64,000 nucleotides of DNA from assembly GCF_964340395.1 (NCBI RefSeq), contig NC_135563.1, positions 7,511,922 to 7,575,921 of the forward strand. The letters are read 5' to 3'. Positions within the stretch are counted from its first letter, which is position 1. Every line of letters begins with the position of its first letter. The translations under genes and the position numbers were made by a program. The notes beneath the pieces were generated by a model. It was given only the letters and a program-made list of their open reading frames with translations. It was not told the DNA's origin and made no database searches. Positions 47,765 to 64,000 of the stretch are shown piece after piece. This DNA comes from Glandiceps talaboti (taxonomy: Eukaryota > Hemichordata > Enteropneusta > Spengelidae).

Positions 47765-50700
47765 ATATTCATTAATTCAATGAAGTGCATGTTGTAGTGG
47801 AAATTTGGTGTGCAAATCATTAATTATGTTTTTCCATTTGGTCCAAAATATAGGCACAGATGCTGCACTTGTAGAAAGAAACTTACAGCAAGCATTGTTT
47901 GCTAATTACAGTGAAAATGTAAGACCAGTTCAAGATATTTCAGATATAATGGTCATTGGTTACACGTTTTCTCTCAACATGATTATGGACGTGGTAAGTA
48001 ATCTGTCTAAGTGAGATGTGCATCGTGTAAGATATAGTTATGTTGTTGAGTATAAAGGTATAGTATGTATAACATATATATGGGGTCAAAACCAACTGAA
48101 AATAGACCTGTGACAACCCAAATCTAAGGTGAGTGCTTTACAGACTCGATAGGTAGGCTGTATCATCCAGCCGTGTTCTATTCGCAAGACGAGTGCAAAT
48201 TTTGGGATAATCCGGGAATAAGGACTGGAATAGTCTGAGACGATTACTCATAAAAAAAACCACGGTTACTTTGCATTGCCTAGCCTAGGTGACTCCGGTA
48301 TAGACAGTGGACTGACCGGGAAAGCCTCGACACATTTCCACAGCGATATATGACATTGAATCGTTTGGAGCTTTCCCAGCACAAGGAAAAGAAGACTTTG
48401 GAGCTTTCCCAGGACAAGGAAAAGAAGACTTTGGAGCTTTCCCAGCACAAGGAAAAGAAGACTTTGGAGCTTTCCCAGCACAAGGAAAAGAAGACTTTGG
48501 AGCTTTCCCAGCACAAGGAAAAGAAGACTTTGGAGCTTTCCCGGCACAAGGAAAAGAAGACTTTGGAGCTTTCTCAGCATAAGGAAAAGAAGACTTTGGA
48601 GCTTTCCCAGCACAAGGAAAAGAAGACTTTGGAGCTTCCCAGCACAAGGAAAAGAAGACTTTGGAGCTTTCTCAGCATAAGGAAAAGAAGACTTTGGAGC
48701 TTTCTCAGCATAAGGAAAAGAAGACTTTGGAGCTTTCCCAGCACAAGGAAAAGAAGACTTTGGAGCTTTCTCAGCATAAGGAAAAGAAGACTTTGGAGCT
48801 TCCCAGCACAAGGAAAAGAAGACTTTGGAGCTTTCTCAGCATAAGGAAAAGAAGACTTTGGAGCTTCCCAGCACAAGGAAAAGAAGACTTTGGAGCTTTC
48901 CCAGCATAAGGAAAAGAAGACTTTGGAGCTTCCCAGCACAAGGAAAAGAAGACTTTGGAGCTTTCTCAGCATAAGGAAAAGAAGACTTTGGAGCTTCCCA
49001 GCACAAGGAAAAGAAGACTTTGGAGCTTTCTCAGCACAAGGAAAAGAAGACTTTGGAGCTTTCCCAGCACAAGGAAAAGAAGACTTTGGAGCTTTCCCAG
49101 CACAAGGAAAAGAAGACTTTGGAGCTTTCCCAGCACAAGGAAAAGAAGACTTTGGAGCTTTCCCAGCACAAGGAAAAGAAGACTTTGGAGCTTTCTCAGC
49201 ACAAGGAAAAGAAGACTTTGGAGCTTTCTCAGCATAAGGAAAAGAAGACTTTGGAGCTTTCTCATCACAAGGAAAAGAAGACTTTGGAGCTTTCTCAGCA
49301 TAAGGAAAAGAAGACTTTGGAGCTTTCTCATCACAAGGAAAAGAAGACTTTGGAGCTTTCTCAGCACAAGGAAAAGAAGACTTTGGAGCTTTCTCAGCAC
49401 AAGGAAAAGAAGACTTTGGAGCTTTCTCAGCATAAGGAAAAGAAGACTTTGGAGCTTTCTCAGCATAAGGAAAAGAAGACTTTGGAGCTTTCCCAGTACA
49501 AGGAAAAGAAGACTTTGGAGCTTTCTCAGCATAAGGAAAAGAAGACTTTGGAGCTTTCCCAGTACAAGGAAAAGAAGACTTTGGAGCTTTCTCAGCACAA
49601 GGAAAAGAAGACTTTGGAGCTTTCCCAGCATAAGGAAAAGAAGACTTTGGAGCTTTCCCAGCACAAGGAAAAGAAGACTTTGGAGCTTTCCCAGCACAAG
49701 GAAAAGAAGACTTTGGAGCTTTCCCAGTACAAGGAAAAGAAGACTTTGGAGCTTTCCCAGCATAAGGAAAAGAAGACTTTGGAGCTTTCCCAGTACAAGG
49801 AAAAGAAGACTTTGGAGCTTTCCCAGCACAAGGAAAAGAAGACTTTGGAGCTTTTCCAGCACAAGGAAAAGAAGACTTTGGAGCTTTCCTAGCACAAGGA
49901 AAAGAAGACACTAGAGCTTTCCCAGCACAAGGAAAAGAAGACTTAAAATAAGATATATGGATAACCTTTTATTTTCAATGAAACGATACAACGTTTTATT
50001 ACATAGTCAGCTCGCAACATTCAGCTGTCTAAAACTGAGACGCCTTTATTAGCAGAAAGTTTTCCGTTGAGGTCCTAACTTGTAATCATGTCTAAAAAAA
50101 CCCATTTTATTTCAAATTACTGATATATATTATCTCCCTAACATATTCCAATGAGAAATTATTATCTCAGTAAACATTAAAATCAAAACAATACTTAAAT
50201 AATCAAAAGTTAAGCGGTCTCGGTGCTGTCCGGGTTTAATCGTGTCGAGTTCTCGAATGAAAGAATGTGGTGCTGAACGCGAAGAAGAAAACTGCACCGG
50301 AAAATTAGCCGTATTTATGCTTTGTCCGATCTTACGATACTCAAAAAACACTCTAGACTGAAGAAATGAATAATTACATTGTCACGTAAATTTTAATGTA
50401 AGCCCGATGCTAACTATATATTCTACGTCACGTGATTGACATGTGATATAAGTGAAGGCCTGAAGTTTCTTCATATAAAGTTCAGTGGGCAAGAACACGT
50501 AGATATCGATACGACAGAATGATCTATCGATTTTCACTAGCCTATATAGAATCAAGACTTTTCGGGCAAATACGTTTGACTATTTTTCCAATGCATAATG
50601 ATGTAATACGAAATAAAAGTATTGACATTTTCTTTGTAAATGTACATTAACATTTTTAACGGAAGGGATATTGGATTTCACAAATATTTGTCTTAATAAC

Positions 50701-53381
50701 CCGTGTATATAGAATTACTGCTATGACTAATGGCAATTATCTTTTCATTTTGTCGACGACCCCAAGAATTCTATTCAGTGGTATCGTTTTGATTTGACAA
50801 AACAGTATTTGATTTCATTTATTGCAACTCATTTCATCTAGAAATTTAATTGCTCTGATAATAATCAACACTGGGTTGCAGAGATCAAATAATGGTAGCC
50901 ACCGACGACTATTTACAATGTAGTTTTGTGTACTCAAATGTGGGAGCAGTTGCAAATAAAAAATGTTTACTCAATACGCCACTTTACGAAATCTTTAGGA
51001 GAAAGGACAAACTCTCCGCATTGATATTTACAATACCGATCAGTTCGATCAAGAATGGATTTTGCACGTATCTAGATTGTGTCTGACGATATCGCCAGAA
51101 CTGTATGAAATCATTTAAAAACACTTCTATTTCCTTCCCCAGGATGAAAAGAGCCAAATCATCACAATCAATGGAATATCCAAGTCAGTATGGCAGGACT
51201 ACCAGTTACACTGGGATCCTGCAGACTATGATGGCATGGAAGAGGTTGTAGTCCCTGAAGAATGGGTATGGAGACCCAGGACGGCTCTTCTCAACAGGTA
51301 CAGCATATGCATACACATTCCGTTACATGTTTCATCTGTTTTAATTTTGTCTAGTTCTAAGGAAGCTGTGTTTTGTGATAGAATCTAATAGCATTTCTTG
51401 GGTTAAATGTTAGATACTGTACGGATACTTTTCGTTTATCATCAGGTGCTCTGTACAACAAGTTGTCGACACCAGTACGCCTTAAAGTAAAGGCGATGGC
51501 CAACACAAGAAATTAAGTGGGTTCATCTCCCTTTACAGAGAAAATGGTTTATTCTATAAACACTTGTCTGGTGTCGGCGGGCAGCTGTGCAGTCCTCTCA
51601 ATCTAAGGACATTTGATTGTGATTCATATTTGAATGGTAAATTTATGACAAATTTGAAATATGTACATCGTATTAAAAAAGTACGTCAATTCTTTGATTG
51701 CAGTGCTACAGATGATTATTTTGTACCAACATCTGGGATTGTAACAATATATTACAACAGTACAGTTCGGGCTGCCACCTTAGCAACATTCAAGTTTCCC
51801 TGCAGCTTGGATATCAGAAACTTTCCCTTCGATACTCAAACTTGTTCTGCGATCTTCACTCCCTTTCTTTACAACACCGACTACATGGTATCGGAGACAT
51901 TACCAGACAAAGTTCTTGGTGAAGCTTTCGCCGGACACAACACTGAGTGGTCTGTACAAAGTGGAACGTCTCAAGTTGTTACCCTCACTACACATTATCC
52001 GACGGAAGATTGGTCTGTAATCATGGTGACATTTGGTTTTAAGAGGAGACCTCTATATTACATCATGAATATCATTATTCCATGTGCATTGATGGCAGTG
52101 TTGACATTATTCGTTTATCTGCTACCGTGTGACTGTGGTGAGAAGATGTCATTCAGTGTCTCTGTTCTGATCGCCATGTCTGTTTTCAGTTTATTGGTTG
52201 GTGATATCATGCCTCCAACCTCGGAGTCCGTTCCACTGATAGTACGGTACTTACTCTTCAACATGGTGTTGGTGTCTTTCTCCATCCTTATCGCTACCTT
52301 TGTCTTGCGTCTTCACCATCGTACAAGGAGACACTTACGAATGGCACCTTGGATTAAACGGGTCTTCATTGACGTTTTACCGTCTTTGATGATGATGGAG
52401 AAATGTAAAGCGATGAAAGTGTCCAGTGAAGTCAACACAGTCCAACCTCTGTTTAAACCATCAAACAAACCTACCGCCAAAGGAGGACACACAGATCAAA
52501 ATGTTACAATTATGGATATATCGTACGAAGAACGTAATTTGGTAGAATTGAATAATCAGAAAAACGAATGTTCTAACTTTGGCGTCCAGACATTGAAAAC
52601 AGATGTATTTCATGAAATGCTGCAAGAAGTCAGACAACAAAGGAAAAAGACAGAAGCTGCGGAAGAAGACGATGCGGTAGGTAGTGAGATTTTAGATTCT
52701 TATTCTTATTCTTATTCTTACTCTTATTCTTATTCGTAATAGGCGTCATATTCGTATTCGTGTTCGCATTCGTATTCGCATTCGCTTTCGCATCCGTATC
52801 CAGATTAACTCCACCAACATTGCAGGATGGCATTGTTACTGTTATAACTGGGCTTGTACATAACATTGCATGTAGTATTGTGGTTACTGTTTACTAGAAA
52901 CCATTACCAAGTTGAAGGATACCATGTACCAGCTGTGGGTATACTGACACAACTACTAAATTATAGTGGTGTGTTGGTATAGATATATGTGTGTGATTCG
53001 AAACAGCACCCACCGTTGTGATGACATTGTTTCAACTAACTATATATAAACTTTAATTACACACATCAGTTATAACTTACAGTAAGGGGTGTCCAATGAC
53101 AAAGCTGTGTGCACGAATATGCTATGACCAGGCACAGGAATAACATGCAAGTGTTTAGTTTGATATACCATACTTCAAATTGTATCGTATACCCAATACT
53201 TATTTTAAAGAGTCCAGACAAATAAGTTTTTCTTATACCACTTGACTAAATCCTTTTCTCCTTACAGTTATTGGAAGATTGGAAGTATGTGGCTACCGTC
53301 GTTGATAGGTTGTTTTTGTGGATTAGCTTCATCGTCTACATCATTGGGACCATCATCATGTTCGCAGACGTCGATTATTGA
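47015..53381 (+). CDS. Cys-loop receptor subunit 1, nicotinic acetylcholine receptor class, non-alpha
   Basis: Five exons join in phase to 481 residues: 47015-47078, 47854-47993, 51143-51297, 51704-52676, 53268-53381, all GT/AG. Residues 1-21 are a signal peptide. Extracellular landmarks are DEKSQIITINGIS, QDYQLHW and a Cys-loop C153-x13-C167 (CSLDIRNFPFDTQTC). Four membrane segments lie near 238-260, 268-287, 300-322 and 456-476. The pore-lining segment after CGEKM has Glu at -1' and Asp at 20', the cation-selective pattern. Loop C has no vicinal cysteines, so it is non-alpha; the loop A Tyr and loop B Trp positions are also replaced (ALLNSA, TPFLYN). It would act as a plasma-membrane pentamer subunit; the ligand is not predictable. 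The canonical intron between the 45-bp and 110-bp exons is missing. It is tandem to a paralogue 3.5 kb downstream. Confidence 0.9.
47079..47853 (+). other. Intron 1 of receptor gene 1
   Basis: 775 bp, phase 1. Contains three short tandem copies of CCTCAACGTTCGT near 47308-47362 and a (GT)n microsatellite at 47705-47762. Confidence 0.8.
47705..47762. repeat. (GT)n microsatellite
   Basis: About 28 GT units within intron 1 of receptor gene 1. Confidence 0.95.
47994..51142 (+). other. Intron 2 of receptor gene 1
   Basis: 3.1 kb, phase 0; half of it is the 33-bp minisatellite at 48363-49946. The rest is AT-rich with no recognised element. Confidence 0.8.
48363..49946. repeat. 33-bp minisatellite, about 48 units
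   Basis: The unit is GAGCTTTCCCAGCACAAGGA followed by AAAGAAGACTTTG. Some units lose one C (32 bp) and shift frame; variants change CCC to CTC and CAC to CAT or TAC. Because 33 is divisible by three and the unit has no stop in several frames, long open frames (up to 445 codons on the minus strand) of 11-residue repeats arise. The location inside an intron, and lack of conserved start or flanking coding sequence, argue against a gene. Confidence 0.95.
51298..51703 (+). other. Intron 3 of receptor gene 1
   Basis: 406 bp, phase 2, GTACAG to TTGCAG. The last ~140 bp stay open in frame with exon 4, so an unspliced reading frame runs in from 51564; homology starts only at the acceptor. Confidence 0.8.
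52677..53267 (+). other. Intron 4 of receptor gene 1
   Basis: 591 bp, phase 0, donor GTAGGT. A TTCTTA/TTCGTA hexanucleotide-like array at about 52696-52800 follows the donor, and gives a Ser-Tyr repeat then stop if the intron is retained. Confidence 0.8.
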
Positions 53382-56300
53382 ATATAAAAATCAATGGATA
53401 TCAATGAATGCACTTGCAAGTGAACATGCCACAGTTAGCTAGTTATAGTCACAGACTGTCATTATCCAGCAGCAAATTGGCCAATCACAGAGTTCCTTTA
53501 ATACTATCAATTAATGTTGACTGCTGTTTTTGAATCACATAGTCGACAGGGTACCGCCATCTTTAAACTACAGTAAACACAACGAAGCGACCTCATTGGG
53601 CAATGAGTTGTCGATGGCAGCCAATCAGGTTAACCGTTTCAAGGCGATCTGAGATATATGAGTTTCACTGACTACCATTCAAAGCAGTTCACGGAGAGAT
53701 AGCTATTGTAGTCATAACGCTGTGATTATTCACGATATATAGGTACGTTACCGACAGTCAGCAGGTCGTACATAGCTACAACCAATCAACCAACAGCCAA
53801 AAAAGAGCGAATTTGAACATCCTTAATAAAAATCTGTATTCCCTTGGAGATTATCAACATCGCTACCACTTGCACCAACATACATGCCCCCACACTGTGA
53901 CGACTGAACGATATAATTGCTATATAAGACTTTCCAAGCTTATACTCGACATATTCAATATGATCTGCTAGCAATACATGTATTACCTCAGCATTCATTT
54001 ACATAAATTTGTGTGCACATACTACGACGAAATGTCTAATATATTAAGTGTTACTTATAACGTGTAGTTAGACGAGTTGTTAGCGCAAAGGTCTATAAAA
54101 GAAAAATGTTTCTTACTACAGACAAAAGCAGCAATAGGTCTTGATCTGATGCTCTCTTTGAGATCTCGATCGGTAGTTTCAGAATATTTCTTAGCAGTTT
54201 AAGATCTTCTAAATTCATAGTGTGTATTATTAGATGGTTGCACAAAGAACTTTTTAACTTCATCAGGGAACAATATTGTTTTTTTTTTTAGAGAATTTTG
54301 TTTTTATAATAAAATAATCGAAACGTAATATATTTACTGGTTACCTTATATTGCTCTTGAAATGTTATTTATTTCATACATAATTTGAGTCTTTGCCATT
54401 ATTACAAGGAGTATTACTAGAAGACATTTCATTGGACGCTTATCACACACCATTAAAGTTTGCTTCTGGTTGCTTTGAAAGTCTGAATGTGTATCTGGAA
54501 TCAAACCGTATTTGAGACATCTTCACTATCAATGTTCAATGTAAACAAATAAGACCAAATAATTGGTCATGCATCCACTCTTAGCAACTAAGCGATACAA
54601 AAAACCAACTTATTTTCAAGAACGGAAACGTTGCTGATGAATAATCTGTGACCTTGCATATGAATTTCCTGGCAGTTGTAGGTGAAATTAACACTATCGT
54701 AACTATATATATGACACGTCACTTATCAACCATTCACTTTTTTGGATAACCATATAGTATACCGCTATAGTGCTTGGTTACATGTGCCATGGCTACCAAT
54801 AGAAGATGTTTGTTGATTTTCCTACATAGTAATTACACTGGTTACCATACTTTTGGAAATTTCCATGTATATTCCATATCATTTGTTGATTTTTATCTAA
54901 ATGAAGCAAAAGGCGCCCCCTTTTATACAATACATGATCACCTTGATTAAAAAGTGTGAAATATTAATTTGCTTAATTCACATATACTGTGTTATCTTTG
55001 GACTCTTTTCTCATGTATCGCCATCGAGATTGACTTATCATATGTATGCTATCTTGGTGAGACAACTACTCATATTCTGAGAACTTGATATTTTACCCTG
55101 ACCTCCACCTTCAAGGTCAAATGCTTAACCTTAGTCTGCACATATCTCTTATTATGCAAAAGTCAATTTCAAGTAAAGCTGACACTGACCATCACTATGA
55201 TTCATAACTTTCTCAATAAAATAGGTGATTCACAGTTTTTCTCAAAAAATAGATGAACGAGAGATACATTTGTCATAAAGTTTCAAGTTTACCTCGTAAC
55301 TGTTGAAGTTTACTAATAGAATCTCAATTCAAACATTCTCACATTCTCATCAATCGAATATTTAGTATTTGACTTGGCCTTCAGGTACAAGGTCAAACCA
55401 AATTTAGTTTGTGTCGACAGACATCTAGTAACATAATTACTTAGATGGGCATTCAGTTCGTGTCTGGTTATAGTGCATTTATTGGTACCATCCCAACATG
55501 CTCAAGACTAACATACAAATTATACGAAAGGAGAAAAAAAAAGTGCAACAGAGGAGTTAGGTAGACATACAATGAATTTATTACATTATCATTTCGTTGC
55601 TTCTTTAATCAAATTGTCCATATCACCAATCAACGTCTGTAACTTCTACACCTGTGTTTTTACTCAGAAACGATTTATTGTTTTATTCATGATAGATTTT
55701 AGTATAACGAATCCTTTAGATGAGCAAGTATTTCTAAGTTAAATGTGTTGATTCCCAGTCCTTCGTTATGGATAACCGTAACCATGGAAACGCTTTGTAT
55801 TGTATTTCATTTCTGAGAAGTGGAAAGTATTTGTATTGTCGATATTGGATTAGTAAAATCATACTGATGTTCACTAAGTGCTAGATGTATTGATTTATCA
55901 ATTATAGTAACAAATCAAAGCCCAAAGAAAAGAAAATACAACTGAAAATTCTCAACATTTTAGAGCACAATCTGTAATTATATCGATAGGGTACGGTACG
56001 GTACAAGTACGGTAATTTATAACTTGATAACACAATGCTTCGATCTTTAAATTTGCCGACGCTTTCATGTGATAAATACATAGAAACGGTTGTGCAACCT
56101 TTAAAAAAATCGATATCTCTATCATCAATGATTGCCTGAACGAGGTTCGTAATGTATTATTGAAGTGTCTGGGTCTCTAGCGTAGACAATTCGATCCTTC
56201 TTCCTGTGCTGTCCTAGAAAAATAGGTCAAGGTAGTAAATTCGCTCTGCAACAATAATTCAGGTCAATGTCACTTTTTAAGAATACGTGTATAACGTTTC

Positions 56301-56870
56301 GCTGGCGTTAATAGTAACTCTCTTCTTAAATCACGCCGTATGAAAATCATCATACAAATCTCCCATTTACATAATTATTGGTAATCATGGTTACCAGGTA
56401 AATTACAAAGAAACTCGATTTGTAACTCTAAATACATTGTAACCCTGTTCTTCATTCTATAGTTAGACTAATATAGTGCTATTATTGTAAGTTTTCTGTC
56501 TTGCAGTACACAATTCAACATCTTTGCACTTTGTAATTGTTTTCATTTGTATTCCATTTCGCAGTAGTCCTCAATTGAAAGTACATGGCAGATCTGGAAA
56601 ACAATTCTACAATTTGATTTATTTTGATGAAAATCAATAAATTTTCGCTAACATCATAAACCATAAACCCATACGTGATGTGTATCTGTTTTAGGATTTC
56701 ATCATGAATGTCAATTACTGGTAATTGAAATACCACCTAGGCGCGTCATAAAAGTAATGATAATTCGATTACTTGGTCGACTAAAGTGTAAGCCAGGTTC
56801 CCAATAGACCGTTGAGAGGGACATTTGTTTTTCATTCTATTACCTCGACAGAGTACCATTGAAGTTGAGA
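53382..56870. other. Intergenic stretch between receptor genes
   Basis: 3.5 kb, AT-rich, no supported gene. A TGACCTCCACCTTCAAGGTC motif near 55100 and GGTACAAGGTCAAACC near 55385 look like a diverged dispersed repeat. The promoter of receptor gene 2 is expected at the right end but is not evident. Confidence 0.55.
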
Positions 56871-61473
<4,603 letters not shown>

Positions 61474-64000
61474 CCAACTGTCAGCAAAATCTATCAACAT
61501 GGCTGGTTAGATTTACGTTCGATAACCCTCAAACGCTGAACATATATATTGAGATATTCAATGTTTACATTTCATAATTTCAAATACCTTCGAAAGTGAC
61601 AGTTAAAAAGTCTGCGCCATTTATCTCATAGCAACAATACCATGTATACAACATATACAGGGGAAATGAAGTTGTCTTGATGTTTAACGCATTGGACATG
61701 TTTTTCACATCTTCACATACACAGTAGCAATAACAGAGATACAAAACACAGCAGGCTCCTTTACCAATTCACATTGAAAAGATATAAGCATTACTATTCT
61801 AGTAAAGTGCTGTAGAAACAGGCCTCTGTCAATGGCTTCAATTGTTTATTTTCTAACCGATAATCACCATGTTAAATGTATACTTTTGTATTCTTTATTT
61901 TAAATTGTATTTACTTTTTATTTGAAGTTGTGTGAGTAAAAACTGTCATGTCATGTCAAGTGAGGGAATCGTCAAGGCAGCTTCAATTTTCAATTTATTC
62001 ATTTTGGGTGTGCCGAGAAAGTTCACGTGTTATTCACGGATATTGGAGTCCTGCTGGATCATGTACGTTGGTAGTAATTACAATGACATTTTCAAACCTA
62101 TGACCTAATCTTAATATAGGCTAGTGTATATGTCTTCACACCTGATATACTTTGCTGCACACTTGATATTGTTGGTGAAACAGTGAATCTCATTTTATCA
62201 TTAGTATGAACGATGCCTGACAAAGGTGCTTCATTATTTACTACCAAACCAGAATGACTAAAGATGTTTTACGCCTCACACAAGTTTTGTGTTGTTGTTA
62301 CGACTGACATAAAACTGATAACGTGCAAACATATAAAAAATGATATTTTTTTATGTCATTGTGACACAAATCAACATCACTGATGAAACAAGGGACATTT
62401 ACACATAAAACTATGTTGAACGTTTCGTGTGCATGCGTGCTATCAGTGCCTATATTTTGTTTGTCAAATGGTAGCAACAACATGCTGAAAACGTTATAAC
62501 CTTTCAGTTGGTAATATCCTACACAAAGGGAAGATTAAGTCGTATAATTCAGTATTTGATATTTAAACAGAGGTTTTGGTTCATTTTGTAACAACAAAAC
62601 GACGTTAAGGTAAAATACGTCACAAAAAGCAAACTTTAACCTGGAATAGTTCAACCTTACGTTTGTTTATGATGAATTTAAAATGTTCCTTTCACAGTCA
62701 AATCAATATATGCCTTTCAAGAAAATAACATAATGCTTTTCTAATTCTTAGAACACTATTGTTAAGTAGTTGTACAAACATTCTTGGTCACATGTAAATG
62801 TCTTGTATACTAATGCATGGGGACATAATTATATTAAAGACTCTGACATTATTAGTAATGCGATTATGAAAGAAAACAAAATCAGAAAAAAACATCTTTA
62901 AAGGAACCCCATAATGCACCTTTCAAGATAACAGTCGAAGATCCAAACGCAAAACTATTTATTTGTGTTCACAGAGAGATAGAATCATAAAAAAATGTAA
63001 CATTTGCATGTGCACGCGCACTATTTTGTTTGGGTAATTCCCAACAAAAAACGCTGTTTGTTATGTAAAAAACATTGTACTTAAGATTGAAACTTTATAG
63101 TCACTCTGATTTGGTAGTAAAAATAACTTAATTTATCATGTCATCTTGCTCAATATCCATAAAAGTCATGTCTATCAGTAACATAGCAACAACAGTTGAA
63201 GCAAGTCATAGCTGGTAAGGGTAAACCATTTAAAAATGTTTCTCATTACTTTTCCATATCAACTATGGGTCGGTCGGTCGACGTCGATTAAAAAGAAATC
63301 TAAAAAAAAAGATCCTCTTCATGTTTCTCTGCCTCTCCTTTTCCAGCTTCTGTACACAACTGCTATGTTCTCAATCCCCATACTTGAATATCTTCACGTT
63401 TCGTCATGAAAGAAATGTTCTGTTCGTGAACAATTGTCGTTGCTGCCAGAGAAGGCACTTTTCCGCATAAAAAATTAAGGGCGGGCGAAAATAGGATAAT
63501 AAGTATTTTGACGTCGGAGCTGAAAATTTGGTAATGAGAAACAGATAAAAAATAGGGTCACCCTATGGATAGTGATTTAATTCTTTAGACTGCATTTAGT
63601 AGCATTTTGGAAAATTATCAATAAACACGTTCACAAAATGAATATGTATAATCAATTCGCTAATCGAGGCCCCTGCTTGAACCAACCAATCATTGCGCAC
63701 CTTGTTAATGCGTCAGGTTCGACTGTGACTGTTATTCACGTCAGTAGCCTCGAATGAAATCACTTATTACTTTAGTGATCAAGAGAACAGGGATTGAATC
63801 GACGACGGTAGCACATATTCACGATTTCAGAAGAGCAGTTACGCCGGATAGCAGAATACGTACTTTTGTGGACACCGGATACATCTTGGCATTAAATTCA
63901 ACACATCCATCGAAAGCTGGTCATCGCGTTTAGATCTAGACTACAAGGAAATACGTGTAAAAAATACAAACCAGGGTGAGTATTGGACTATTCATTGGTT
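61474..64000. other. Downstream intergenic stretch
   Basis: AT-rich, no supported gene. Contains the AGGGTGAC-family MITE copy b at 63218-63564. Confidence 0.55.
63218..63564. mobile_element. AGGGTGAC-family MITE, copy b
   Basis: A diverged, shorter (347 bp) copy of 22286-22724. It shares TGTTTCTCATTAC, TCTTCATGTTTCTCTGCCTC, CGTCATGAAAGAAATG and the right end GGTAATGAGAAACAG with GGGTCACCCT. Its left end is eroded (AGGGTAAACC). Confidence 0.65.

Noticed and set aside
48266-49914. Long open frames of 11-residue repeats on both strands (up to 445 codons)
   Set aside because: They come from a 33-bp minisatellite inside an intron of receptor gene 1; no conserved start, splice context or family.
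51564-51703. In-frame upstream extension of receptor exon 4
   Set aside because: Precedes a strong acceptor (TTTGATTGCAG) and has no similarity to Cys-loop receptors; it is intronic.
52677-52739. Ser-Tyr repeat tail of receptor 1
   Set aside because: Read-through of the donor into a hexanucleotide repeat; TM4 is encoded by the exon at 53268.
55090-55440. Direct repeats of an AAGGTCAA motif
   Set aside because: Too diverged to define an element; may be part of an old dispersed repeat.

Overview
The window is animal nuclear DNA: AT-rich, with spliced genes carrying canonical GT/AG introns of up to about 7.6 kb, many microsatellites and minisatellites, small terminal-inverted-repeat (MITE-like) elements and decayed LINEs. 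The gene content (a MAVS-like CARD adaptor, non-alpha nicotinic-type receptor subunits, a MYND/DUF4470 family, intronless sulfotransferase-like genes) fits a marine invertebrate bilaterian. An invertebrate deuterostome such as amphioxus or a hemichordate is my first guess; a lophotrochozoan is not excluded by anything I can see.

Layout. 1-6.3 kb: the 3' part of a MYND/DUF4470 gene (+), followed by the broken 5' part of a near-identical second copy (two MYND fingers, then a frameshift and an abrupt breakpoint). 9.7-25.4 kb: one five-exon gene on the minus strand. Joined across in-phase splice sites it gives an 839-residue protein with an N-terminal RIG-I/MAVS-type CARD, a Pro/Gln-rich linker, a Death domain, an acidic region with a 20-residue tandem repeat, and a C-terminal membrane anchor. 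Its introns and 5' flank are full of MITEs, a 51-bp minisatellite and a foldback element. 25.7-31.7 kb: repeats and a degenerate L1-like LINE. 31.8-44.0 kb: a tandem segmental duplication (period about 8.3 kb), each copy with an intact 269-aa single-exon sulfotransferase-like gene behind a conserved CRE plus TATA promoter. The copies differ by several insertions that can be dated relative to the duplication. 47.0-61.5 kb: two tandem plus-strand Cys-loop receptor subunit genes of the nicotinic class (481 and 468 aa), with no vicinal cysteines and altered ligand-site residues; the first has lost an intron. A 1.6-kb 33-bp minisatellite fills an intron of the first.

The most notable item is the MAVS-like gene. 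It combines CARD, Death and tail anchor in one protein, and its repeat array multiplies short motifs that fit TRAF-binding consensuses. The neighbouring gene families are not obviously connected to it in pathway; the window looks like an ordinary gene neighbourhood shaped by local duplication and small transposons. All exon joins were made by eye from splice sites, phase and homology, without transcript data.
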